In this document: piece by piece, positions 45,705-53,404 of the stretch | Layout: every line of letters begins with the position of its first letter | Numbering within the stretch: the first letter of the stretch is position 1 | The notes under the pieces: model-generated | The model's input: the letters and a program-made list of their open reading frames with translations, nothing else | The model's database searches: none | Told to the model about the DNA's origin: nothing | From: CAZSDP01 sp964605665 | Lineage (GTDB): Bacteria > Planctomycetota > UBA8108 > UBA1146 | Assembly (NCBI GenBank): GCA_964605665.1 | Contig: CAZSDP010000021.1 | Span: 12,187 to 76,186, forward strand | Length of the DNA stretch: 64,000 bases | Direction: 5' to 3' | Program-made: the position numbers and the translations under genes

Positions 45705-48188
45705 CTAGAATCCAAATCCGATATCAAAAAGAAATGTCTGTGTGCGATCTCCGTCTTCTTTCTCGATCGCGTCTGCCCAAGTGAGCGAAATCGGCAGGTA
45801 TTGCCCCAAGAATGGAATATTCAAGAGCACGCCACCTCCGACTGCAACTCGATACTCGTCTCCTTTATATGTAGAAAAGTCGGGAGCGAGATTCCCGTAG
45901 TCTGCGAATGCGATTCCACGCACGACTCCCTCATAGAGAGGGAAGGTGTATTCCAGACTACCGAAGTGCCGCACCGTCCCGCCGACTGGCTCACCCTGTT
46001 CTTTCGGCCCGACTTCTCGGAAGCGGAATCCGCGAAGGGTGCTCGAACCACCTAGATAGAAGCGCTCATAGATGGGAATCTCGACGGTGTCGTGGTGTGG
46101 CTCTTCCCAGCCAAAGTCATTGCGCAGTGTCACGATGTGTCGCTTCGATTCTCCGTCAGAGTAAAGAGTGGAGTAGAAATTCACACTCATGGTTGCTTTC
46201 GAGTAGTCGAGCTCTGCTCCAAGTGGCCCTCCGGCGTACTCTAAGCCGAGACGTGTGTTCCAGCCACCCACTGGGCCGATGATGGGGCGGAAGACGCGGC
46301 GGTCATAGGCCAGGGCGGTAGTGATTGCAGAAATGTGGGTCTTTCCCTCGACCGCAACCACGCTTGGTATCGCGTCTTCGCTGAGATCACGGATCTTCAC
46401 AACCTCATAGAGGTACCCGACCTCTGCGGTCAGTCTTCGATCAAACAAGAACCGACGTCCGAACGAAATCTCTCCGGCAGTTCGTTGCTCGGTGTAGTCT
46501 TCTCGCAAGTATGCGGAGCGAAATCCGGTGACACTGAGTGAGTTGAGAGTGTCGAAGACGTAGGGTTCCAAGAAATTGAAGCGATAACGACTGTATTGCG
46601 TTCCGGGCTGGGCTTGAATCGTGAGAGATTGACCACCGCCAGAGAAGGCGTTTGGGATGTCACTGAAGCTCTTCGGGAAATCGGCGATGTCGAAGTTGGT
46701 CTTCTGTAGGGAGAAGCTACCAGAAGCGCCTTGCCCAGTGGTGAGACCGATACCGAAGATCATTCTCCCGGTGGAGCCTTCTTCAACGTCGATGATGACA
46801 TTCTTATATCCCGGTTGCGATCCAGCCTCCCAAGAAGGATTGACACTATTGAAGTATCCGAGGCGATAGAGGTTGCTGACACTATCTTGGATCTTCTCGC
46901 TGCGGAATTCCTCACCGGGATAGAAGGTGAGCTGGCGGCGAATTACTTTGTCTCGAGTTTCTTCGTTGCCTCGGATCTTCACCTCTTCGATAAAGATCTT
47001 CTCTCCTTCGATGATGCGGAAGAGGAGAGCAACGTTGTTACCGGTCAGTTCGAGAATTGGATCAACAGTGACGCGAACGTCCACATAGGCCTGATCACTG
47101 TAAAGCTTCTCGAGCGTCTTTTCGTCCGCCGTGATCGCATCGCCGTCCCAAGGATCTCCAGTTTTGGTTTCGATCGCCTCCGTCAGTTCCTGGTCGGTAA
47201 ACACCCGCTGACCCTCGACGTCAAATCGAATCTGGTTGATGTGGTACCGGGGGCCTTCTTGAACTCTGAATCGAACGAGGACCTGGTCTCGCTTCTCATT
47301 GAACTCCAACGGTCCTAAAGCCACTTGGGCGTCAAAGAAGCCTTTGCGACGATAGAATGCTCGCAGGGAATCTACAGATCTGAAGAGGATATCCCGTTGG
47401 AGTTTGCCTGAATTCGGGATTCCCAGGAACCAACTACGGCTTCGGACGCCAACTTGATCGAGTAACTCGCCGTTACCGAAACTTTCTGCTCCATCAAAGA
47501 CGACTTGGCTCATCGTGACTCGTGAACCTTCGTAAACCCTAAAGATGACTTGGACGCCTCCGGGTAGGGGAACAGTCTCATGTTCGACCGCGGCGAAGAT
47601 GTAACCGTCTTGATAGTACTTCTGAAGAATCGTTTCCTCGTCGGTCCGCAGTCCGGTCGTATCGAGGAGTTCGCCTTTTCTTGTCGCTAGGTCCTCCAGA
47701 GTCCTGGGACGACTGAGCGCTTCCATGCCGCTCAGTCTTACGTCGAGAATCTTCTGCTTCTCCTCAAATCGGATCGAAATGTGAATTCCGTCGGGACGGG
47801 ACTCGAATTGCCAAGGGTGAATGAAGGTGAACTGGCCCGTTTTGAAGAGACGATCGTACTCTTGGTCCAGGGAGCGCTGGTCAAAGCGATCGCCGACCCG
47901 AACCCGCATTCGGGCGAGGACCTCGGCTTCCGAGACTCGGTCGAGTCCGAGGAGCTTAATCTCCGCGATTCTCGCGTCGTTCACCGGTACTTGTGCGGAG
48001 GTCACCGAGGTCGCGGAAAAAAGAGTGGCTAAGAGGAGGAAGAAGAGCGAGCAGCTGGTCCACCGGTGGGTCGTGCGTCTTCGCGGCCGCCGGCCACGGT
48101 GATCACGCCTCTCCTCGCTACCAATCTCGGTGCTCGACAGTAATCTGAGCTGCGCCAACCTGGCCCCCATGTCCCGCCCACCCCTCAT
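45705..48188 (-). CDS. bamA: Outer-membrane protein assembly factor BamA
   Basis: About 827 residues from the ATG at 48188; an ATG six codons later or the GTG at 48257 could also be used. After a signal peptide (SCSLFFLLLATLFSATSVTSAQ), five POTRA domains span about residues 65-440 (for example IAEIKLLGLDRVSEAEVLAR, VTMSQVVFDGAESFGNGEL, IFIEEVKIRGNEETRDKVIR). A 16-strand barrel follows and contains YERFYLGGSSTLRGFRFREV, the conserved loop 6 region. The final residue is Phe, the usual outer-membrane sorting signal. BamA inserts barrel proteins into the outer membrane, so the organism has a true diderm envelope. Confidence 0.93.
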   Translation of the reverse strand: MRGGRDMGARLAQLRLLSSTEIGSEERRDHRGRRPRRRTTHRWTSCSLFFLLLATLFSATSVTSAQVPVNDARIAEIKLLGLDRVSEAEVLARMRVRVGDRFDQRSLDQEYDRLFKTGQFTFIHPWQFESRPDGIHISIRFEEKQKILDVRLSGMEALSRPRTLEDLATRKGELLDTTGLRTDEETILQKYYQDGYIFAAVEHETVPLPGGVQVIFRVYEGSRVTMSQVVFDGAESFGNGELLDQVGVRSRSWFLGIPNSGKLQRDILFRSVDSLRAFYRRKGFFDAQVALGPLEFNEKRDQVLVRFRVQEGPRYHINQIRFDVEGQRVFTDQELTEAIETKTGDPWDGDAITADEKTLEKLYSDQAYVDVRVTVDPILELTGNNVALLFRIIEGEKIFIEEVKIRGNEETRDKVIRRQLTFYPGEEFRSEKIQDSVSNLYRLGYFNSVNPSWEAGSQPGYKNVIIDVEEGSTGRMIFGIGLTTGQGASGSFSLQKTNFDIADFPKSFSDIPNAFSGGGQSLTIQAQPGTQYSRYRFNFLEPYVFDTLNSLSVTGFRSAYLREDYTEQRTAGEISFGRRFLFDRRLTAEVGYLYEVVKIRDLSEDAIPSVVAVEGKTHISAITTALAYDRRVFRPIIGPVGGWNTRLGLEYAGGPLGAELDYSKATMSVNFYSTLYSDGESKRHIVTLRNDFGWEEPHHDTVEIPIYERFYLGGSSTLRGFRFREVGPKEQGEPVGGTVRHFGSLEYTFPLYEGVVRGIAFADYGNLAPDFSTYKGDEYRVAVGGGVLLNIPFLGQYLPISLTWADAIEKEDGDRTQTFLFDIGFGF

Positions 48189-48442
48189 GCTCGAGTCATG
48201 AATCAGAGGTGGTTTGGTTTTCCCCATGCGATCAGTTTCCCGGAAACGGGTCTTCACAGAGATTTCGGCCCGGCTGCACCTCGGGAAACAAGAGGCTGCC
48301 TAGGATTACGGCTCCTGGCCCTGACGACGGAGCAGAACCACTCTCTGCGGTCGGGGAAGGCAGAGGATCGGTTCGAATGTCCTCAGAGAGTTCCTTCGCC
48401 CGTTCGTTGACGCGGAACCGGCTCCCCTCTCTGGGAGCGACC

Positions 48443-48514
48443 CTCGGTTCCCTCAGCCAGCTCGGTTCCCTCAGCCAGCTCGGTTCCCTCAGCCAGCTCG
48501 GTTCCCTCAGCCAG
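48443..48514. repeat. 18-bp tandem repeat abutting an assembly gap
   Basis: CTCGGTTCCCTCAGCCAG occurs four times without change (48443, 48461, 48479, 48497) and runs straight into the N block. The true array is probably longer and caused the gap. Confidence 0.95.
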
Positions 48515-48515
48515 C

Positions 48516-48615
48516 NNNNNNNNNNNNNNNNNNNNNNNNNNNNNNNNNNNNNNNNNNNNNNNNNNNNNNNNNNNNNNNNNNNNNNNNNNNNNNNNNNNNN
48601 NNNNNNNNNNNNNNN
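48516..48615. other. Assembly gap (100 N)
   Basis: Exactly 100 Ns, the conventional placeholder for a gap of unknown length. Sequence on both sides (48189-49007, apart from the repeat) has no convincing gene. Confidence 0.95.
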
Positions 48616-49007
48616 TCCAATTCGCAGAGAGCGTAAGAACGGGTCTTGATACGCAGCGTCGGTAGGGAAGTCAAGCGAAGGGGAGATCGTCTCTTAGTTG
48701 GACATTGAGGTCAGATTCTAAACCGTTGGGTGGGAATGGCGGGTGGGCCTCCGAATTCTGGTGATTCCCCCCCGAGAAGCGAGGACTCGCGCCCAGGGCG
48801 TCCTTTCTGAAGTGAATGCCCCAACTCCCGATGATGGGGGCCAAAGCGGCTCTCAAGGCCGATGTGAACCTATTTGACCGTTCTCTCGCGAAATTGCTCC
48901 CTGAATTCCTGAGTTGGGCCCAGGCATTGCCTCTATCTCCCATGAACGAGCCAGTGAGCTCAGACAGTTGCCCATTCGCACGGAACCCAGGAAAGGACCT
49001 CTCGACG
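48616..49007. other. Region between the gap and the DUF2203 gene
   Basis: An open frame runs from 48816 into the DUF2203 gene, but its upstream part lacks a ribosome site and reads as non-conserved, so it is left out. The promoter of the DUF2203 gene should lie here. Confidence 0.4.
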
Positions 49008-49493
49008 ATGACTGGAAACAGCATTCCCGGAACACGGACACAGTCGCGGGTCATCTCACTTGAAGAGGCGAACAACATGCTCCCTCTTCTCAATCGCATC
49101 GTCGTAGACATCACAAGTTCCTGGGAGCAGATCATTCTTCAGCGAACCGAGCTCGAGTGCCTAGAAAAGAACCCCGATCAAGGAGGCGCTGAGCACCGAG
49201 AAGAAGTCTCTGAACTCAAAGGTGAGTTGAATCGCCTCATCGACCGCATCAATGGCTACATTCGCGAAGTTGAGGAGCTGGGCTGCTTTGTCGAAGAATT
49301 CAAGCGCGGCGTGATCAACTTCCCCAGTTTGTATGTCGGTCGCAAGGTATTTCTATGCTGGAAGCCGGGAGACGACGAAGTTCGGTTTTGGCATGAGCTT
49401 GATGAATCTTATTCGGAGAGAACCCCCATACAGGATTGTCGGCACTTCCTTGTCTCGAAGAAGGATGTCCCCGATCTCGAACTCGACGAGTGA
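49008..49493 (+). CDS. DUF2203-family protein
   Basis: 161 residues from the ATG at 49008, preceded by AGGAAAGGA. The family layout is clear: SLEEANNMLPLLNRIVVDI, a central coiled coil, LIDRINGYIREVEELGCFVE, RGVINFPSLYVGRKVFLCWK and EVRFWHELDESYSERTPI. The function is unknown; the C-terminal part with paired aromatic and acidic residues is the conserved core. It is a single-gene unit ended by a strong terminator. Confidence 0.9.
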   Translation: MTGNSIPGTRTQSRVISLEEANNMLPLLNRIVVDITSSWEQIILQRTELECLEKNPDQGGAEHREEVSELKGELNRLIDRINGYIREVEELGCFVEEFKRGVINFPSLYVGRKVFLCWKPGDDEVRFWHELDESYSERTPIQDCRHFLVSKKDVPDLELDE

Positions 49494-49552
49494 TTGAACT
49501 CGCTGCGAAGTTCTCCTTGGAACTCTCCCTAACTTAACCATCCTTCCCTGCC

Positions 49553-49588
49553 GGGGGGCGGTCGTCCTGACCGCCCCCCTCTTCTCGT
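49553..49588. terminator. Strong GC-rich hairpin terminator between convergent genes
   Basis: GGGGGGCGGTC (49553-49563) pairs perfectly with GACCGCCCCCC (49569-49579) around GTCCT, followed by TCTTCTCGTT. It ends the DUF2203 transcript on the plus strand and could also act on minus-strand transcription from yebC. Confidence 0.85.
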
Positions 49589-49768
49589 TATCGAGGCAGC
49601 CTGAGAAGTGGAGGCAGAGGTGCGAAATGGGGGGAGGATGCCGAGCTGTGTGGACTCTATTGAGGCTCAGTCCGATGAAGTCGCGAACCCCACAAGTGAC
49701 TGAGGCAGTTTACAGCTCGGTAGATTTGGCGCGACTTTGACGACCATCGACGCAAAAGATGGGAGCGC

Positions 49769-50527
49769 TCACTCTTCTGCGGAGATTTGCTCCATCAAGT
49801 CGTCTGGCATATCAAAATTCGAGTGCACATTTTGAACGTCATCGTGGTCTTCGAGGGCTTCTATGAAGTCGAGAACCTTCTTGGCGATATTTGAATCAGT
49901 CAACTCCACAATAGTCGTAGGAATGCGGGTGACTTCTGCCAACCCTGGTTCGATTCCTGCCGCATCGACCGCTGAGCGCACCGCCGTGAAGTTTTCCGGT
50001 GCCGTGAGAACCTGAAAGATATCGGCTTCTAACTTGACGTCTTCAGCGCCGGAATCGAGTGCGAGTTCCATCAGATCATCTTCAGTCGTTCGATCGCTTG
50101 GGACTTCGATCAGTCCCTTCGTCTCAAACATCCATGAAACAGAACCTGGGTTTCCGAGGGTGGAATTCTTCTTGTCGAAAAGCTTACGGAGCTCGGAAGC
50201 AGTGCGATTGCGATTGTCGGTCAAGATGTCGATAACAACCGCAACTTGCCCGGGTCCATAACCTTCGTAGACCAGTTCTGAGTATTGAACCGATCCACCT
50301 TCGCCGGTTCCTTTGGCGATGGCACGCTCGATATTGTCTTTGGGCATATTCGCGGCGCGAGCTTTGTCGACCGCCAAACGAAGCTTCGCATTGGCACCAG
50401 GATCTCCTCCTCCGTCACGGGCGGCGATACTGATGAACTTGGCTAGCTTCGAGAAAACTTTTGCACGCTTCTTGTCGGCGGCACCCTTCTTGTGCTTGAT
50501 GCCCGCCCATTTAGAGTGACCCGCCAC
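49769..50527 (-). CDS. yebC: YebC/PmpR-family protein (TACO1-like)
   Basis: 252 residues. Starts MAGHSKWAGIKHKKGAADKK with the family's RAKVFSKLAKFI, DPGANAKLRLAVDKARAANM, NIERAIAKGTGE and YEGYGPGQVAVVIDILTDNR segments, and ends in an acidic tail. Members have been described as transcription regulators and more recently as helpers of translation at polyproline stretches. The gene follows the H1-tailed endonuclease III-like gene by 16 bases, so the two are probably cotranscribed. Confidence 0.96.
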   Translation of the reverse strand: MAGHSKWAGIKHKKGAADKKRAKVFSKLAKFISIAARDGGGDPGANAKLRLAVDKARAANMPKDNIERAIAKGTGEGGSVQYSELVYEGYGPGQVAVVIDILTDNRNRTASELRKLFDKKNSTLGNPGSVSWMFETKGLIEVPSDRTTEDDLMELALDSGAEDVKLEADIFQVLTAPENFTAVRSAVDAAGIEPGLAEVTRIPTTIVELTDSNIAKKVLDFIEALEDHDDVQNVHSNFDMPDDLMEQISAEE

Positions 50528-50543
50528 GGGGATCCCTTCGCGT

Positions 50544-51518
50544 CTACTTTGACTTTTTTACGCTCTTCTTCGCCGCAGCCCGCTGCCGAGGGGTGACCTT
50601 GGCAGGGTAGGGGCAGCCGCGTTTCAGGACGCAGTCTGGACAATCGAGATCGCCTTCCGACATGGGACAGGTGTATCGAGCCTGCTGATTGAGAAACAGC
50701 GAAAGCAACACAACCTGATCTCGGGAGACTTTCTCATAGAGATCTTTTTGGCGCTGTAGTGCGGTGGTATCAGGTGCGCCCAGCCCGATCCGCTCCAAGA
50801 AGGGCATCGCCACGTTCTCGAGGGGAATCACCGGGTATTCGTTGATTCGTTCGAGGACGAGCCCCATGGTGGAATCGGCGAATCCTGCGTAATTCTTGAA
50901 GAAAGCTTTGATCTCCGGATTCGTCAGATTCCGGAGGAATTCGAGGCCGACATGGTGTTGTTCCAAGAAAAGGCGATTGAGGAAGTCCTGGAGGAAGCTG
51001 GCTAATGACCGTGGATCGTAAGCCCCCTTCAGTACTTCTTGAACTTCGGAGACGTCTGAAATTCGAACATCGTTCCAATCGACGAACTGAGTTTTGAACC
51101 CCCCGAAGGCTTTCTTGGCATCTTCGATCTTCATCTGAAGAGCGAGATGGGCGAAGAGCAAGAGGTCGAGATTGTCCTCCAGAGAGGGGAAATCCGCGAG
51201 CTGACCATGCTCTTCATGGAGCTTCTCCATGAGATAGTCGAAGCGAATCGGCTTGGACGGAACCGCGGGTTCTTTGGGTGGAGAATTCTTTGGCGCAGCT
51301 TTGCCCTTCGGCTTTGAGGTCGTCGCCGCTTTCTTCTTCGTCGTCGTTTTCTTGGCAGTCTTTTTCTTTGTTGTCTTCTTCTTGGCGGCCTTGGTGGAGC
51401 TGGTTTTCGCCTTCTTCGCGGTGGCTTTCTTCGTCGCTTTCTTGGCCGTTCGCTTCGTCGTCTTCGAGGAAGAGCTCTTCTTGGTAGTTTTTGATTTCTT
51501 TTTCGAGCTCACTGGCAT
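50544..51518 (-). CDS. Endonuclease III-like (HhH/FeS) protein with histone H1-like Lys-rich N-terminal tail; catalytic residues absent
   Basis: 324 residues from the ATG at 51518, which has AGGAGG four bases upstream. Residues 1-90 are a Lys/Ala/Thr/Ser tail like bacterial histone H1 homologues. Residues about 95-305 resemble the Nth fold: DWNDVRISDVSEVQEVLKG, FLQDFLNRLFLEQHHVGLEF, LTNPEIKAFFKNYAGF and a C-terminal cluster C284-x8-C293-x2-C296-x5-C302, close to the C-x6-C-x2-C-x5-C iron-sulfur site of endonuclease III. The hairpin that should read GVGxKTA reads GFADSTM, and the catalytic VDTHV segment reads IPLENVA, so the Lys and Asp needed for glycosylase/lyase chemistry appear missing. 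A DNA-binding architectural role is inference. Confidence 0.8.
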   Translation of the reverse strand: MPVSSKKKSKTTKKSSSSKTTKRTAKKATKKATAKKAKTSSTKAAKKKTTKKKTAKKTTTKKKAATTSKPKGKAAPKNSPPKEPAVPSKPIRFDYLMEKLHEEHGQLADFPSLEDNLDLLLFAHLALQMKIEDAKKAFGGFKTQFVDWNDVRISDVSEVQEVLKGAYDPRSLASFLQDFLNRLFLEQHHVGLEFLRNLTNPEIKAFFKNYAGFADSTMGLVLERINEYPVIPLENVAMPFLERIGLGAPDTTALQRQKDLYEKVSRDQVVLLSLFLNQQARYTCPMSEGDLDCPDCVLKRGCPYPAKVTPRQRAAAKKSVKKSK

Positions 51519-51793
51519 TCGGCCTCCTGAATTTTCCGCCTCCTGAGTCTTCCACACTGAGGGTGACGGAAGGTCTGGGGGGGCAATGGGGTAAAGAGAT
51601 ACTGCCCGCCTCACCTGTGTCAGCAGATCAAAGTGACCAAGGCATGCCTAAGTCGCCGCATTGTAGAGAGTTAAGGCGCACTAGGGCTAGGGTGACACAA
51701 GCAGGGCGGGATTGTAGACAGCGTCGCGATGGGATGCAAGTGACGGAGAGTGTTCGAGTTCGATTTGCCGCGGAATATCCCCGAGCAGCCTCG

Positions 51794-52660
51794 TCAAGAG
51801 ACCGTATCTTCGTCATTGGCGATATTTGGCAGCGCCTCAGGGGATGGAGAGATCCAGCGTTGCTCCGCTGGGGAAACGGTCACATCGAGATGTCGACGTC
51901 GTCGGTGTGCGATCAGTTCGGCGGCGATGGCCACTGCGATCTCTTCCGGGGTCTTGGAACCGATCGGAAGGCCGATCGGGGCTCGGACACGATCGAGGAT
52001 CTCCCGAGAGGCTCCTCTCTTGACCAGGTTCTTCTTGATCGCTCCGATCTTACCCTTGCTGCCGATCAGTCCCACATAGCCAGCGGTGGTCTGAATCGCC
52101 TGTTCGAGGACCTCTTCGTCGTGTTGGTGGCCGCGGGTGACGATGATCAATGCAGCGTTGGGCCCGGTGGCGACTCCATCAAGACAAGATTCGAACTTCT
52201 GGACGCGGACCTCGCTCGCATCTGGAAAGCGATCGGGATGAGCAAATCTCTCTCTGTCGTCAACGACAGTGGTGCGGTACTCGAGAGTCGCGAGGATTGG
52301 CACGAGGCAACGTGCGATGTGGCCAGCGCCAAATATGGTGACCGTCGGGTTTCCGACCGGCTCAACGAACACGTCGAACTCACCTCCGCACAGCAGTCCT
52401 GTTTCTGCTGCGGTTGCGGCAGTGAGTCGAAAGGTGGTGTGGACCGGCTGTTCCGTGGTGATCACTTCCATGGCGATCCGCCAAATATCTGCTTCGGTGC
52501 AGCCTCCACCGACTGTTCCGACGGTACTACCGTCATCACGAACGAGCAGTTTGGCGGTTTCCTTGCCGGGGGTCGATCCACGGACAGCGACGATCGTGGC
52601 GAGAGCACCGCGACGACCTTCTTCGATCAATTTTGCGGCTTCGGTAAAAATCTCATGCAT
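51794..52660 (-). CDS. xdhC: XdhC/CoxI-family protein
   Basis: 288 residues. The N-terminal XdhC/CoxI domain has ALATIVAVRGSTPGKETAKL and GTVGGGCTEADIW. The C-terminal Rossmann domain has TVTIFGAGHIARCLVPILATL, VVDDRERFAHPDRFPDA, VTRGHQHDEEVLEQAI, YVGLIGSKGKI and APIGLPIGSKTPEEIAVAIA. XdhC proteins insert or sulfurate the molybdenum cofactor of xanthine dehydrogenase-type enzymes. No molybdoenzyme gene is in the window, so the client is elsewhere. It is separated by about 256 bases from rbfA and is probably its own unit. Confidence 0.92.
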   Translation of the reverse strand: MHEIFTEAAKLIEEGRRGALATIVAVRGSTPGKETAKLLVRDDGSTVGTVGGGCTEADIWRIAMEVITTEQPVHTTFRLTAATAAETGLLCGGEFDVFVEPVGNPTVTIFGAGHIARCLVPILATLEYRTTVVDDRERFAHPDRFPDASEVRVQKFESCLDGVATGPNAALIIVTRGHQHDEEVLEQAIQTTAGYVGLIGSKGKIGAIKKNLVKRGASREILDRVRAPIGLPIGSKTPEEIAVAIAAELIAHRRRRHLDVTVSPAEQRWISPSPEALPNIANDEDTVS

Positions 52661-52916
52661 CGTGCGTTTGCTCCAGTTGAGTGATTATCGAAGGGTGCAG
52701 AGTATCACTCCCTGGCGGGAGAGGCCACTAGAGCGGTTGCGAGAGAATAGAATCGATGCGAGACCTTTCCCACCGAGTTTGTCATCAAGTGGAGGAGAGG
52801 GCCCCTCTAGGCCTCTCTGTGGACGTGTCGCATCTGCGGGTAAGAATGGTGATTTCCCCGACTGTGTATAGAACGTCGAATCTTCGTCCCCCTTTGATTC
52901 ATCAGGGGTTTGGGGC
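52661..52916. other. Intergenic region between rbfA and xdhC
   Basis: 256 bases without a gene. A GAGAGG/CCTCTC stem around 52795-52820 is too weak to call a terminator. The promoter of xdhC should be here. truB, often next after rbfA, is not present. Confidence 0.4.
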
Positions 52917-53348
52917 TCACTGAGAGGGAGGGGAAGCGGGCTCAGATGCGTCCGATTCACCGGCGGGGCGGTCGCTCGGTGGGGTTTCGTCTGCAACTGC
53001 TCCGTCTTGTCTGCGCACTTCACGGATTCGATCTTCGATTTCCATTTGTTTGCGAATCGAATCGTCGAGGATGAATTGAAGCAGGGGTGTTTCCCGGAAG
53101 TGACTGACTTTGGCGAGTTGGGCTTGGATATATCCTCGAGCCGCTTCTAGACCGCGGAGTGAAGTTCGTTGAGCGGCTTCATCTCCGAGGATGGAGACGG
53201 ACACTTTCGCTTCTTTGAAGTCCTCCGTGGGTTCGACTTCGATCACCGTCACAAAACCGACGCGTGGGTCACTCAAATCGTGTTGAATGATCCGTGCAAT
53301 CTCAGTCCGAAGAAATGCCGAGACTCGAGCTTTCCGTACCGGTTTCAT
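52917..53348 (-). CDS. rbfA: 30S ribosome-binding factor RbfA
   Basis: 143 residues. The KH-like fold is evident from RVSAFLRTEIARIIQHDLSDPRVGF, VTVIEVEPTEDFKEAKVSVSI and FRETPLLQFILDDSIRKQMEIE, followed by an acidic disordered tail. It matures the 5' end of 16S rRNA, especially in the cold. It lies 56 bases after infB on the same strand, in the usual nusA-infB-rbfA order. Confidence 0.95.
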   Translation of the reverse strand: MKPVRKARVSAFLRTEIARIIQHDLSDPRVGFVTVIEVEPTEDFKEAKVSVSILGDEAAQRTSLRGLEAARGYIQAQLAKVSHFRETPLLQFILDDSIRKQMEIEDRIREVRRQDGAVADETPPSDRPAGESDASEPASPPSQ

Positions 53349-53404
53349 GAGACCGGTGACTTCAGGTCAGCAATGACTGCGGCTTCAAAGTCGGTCGAAT
53401 TCAC

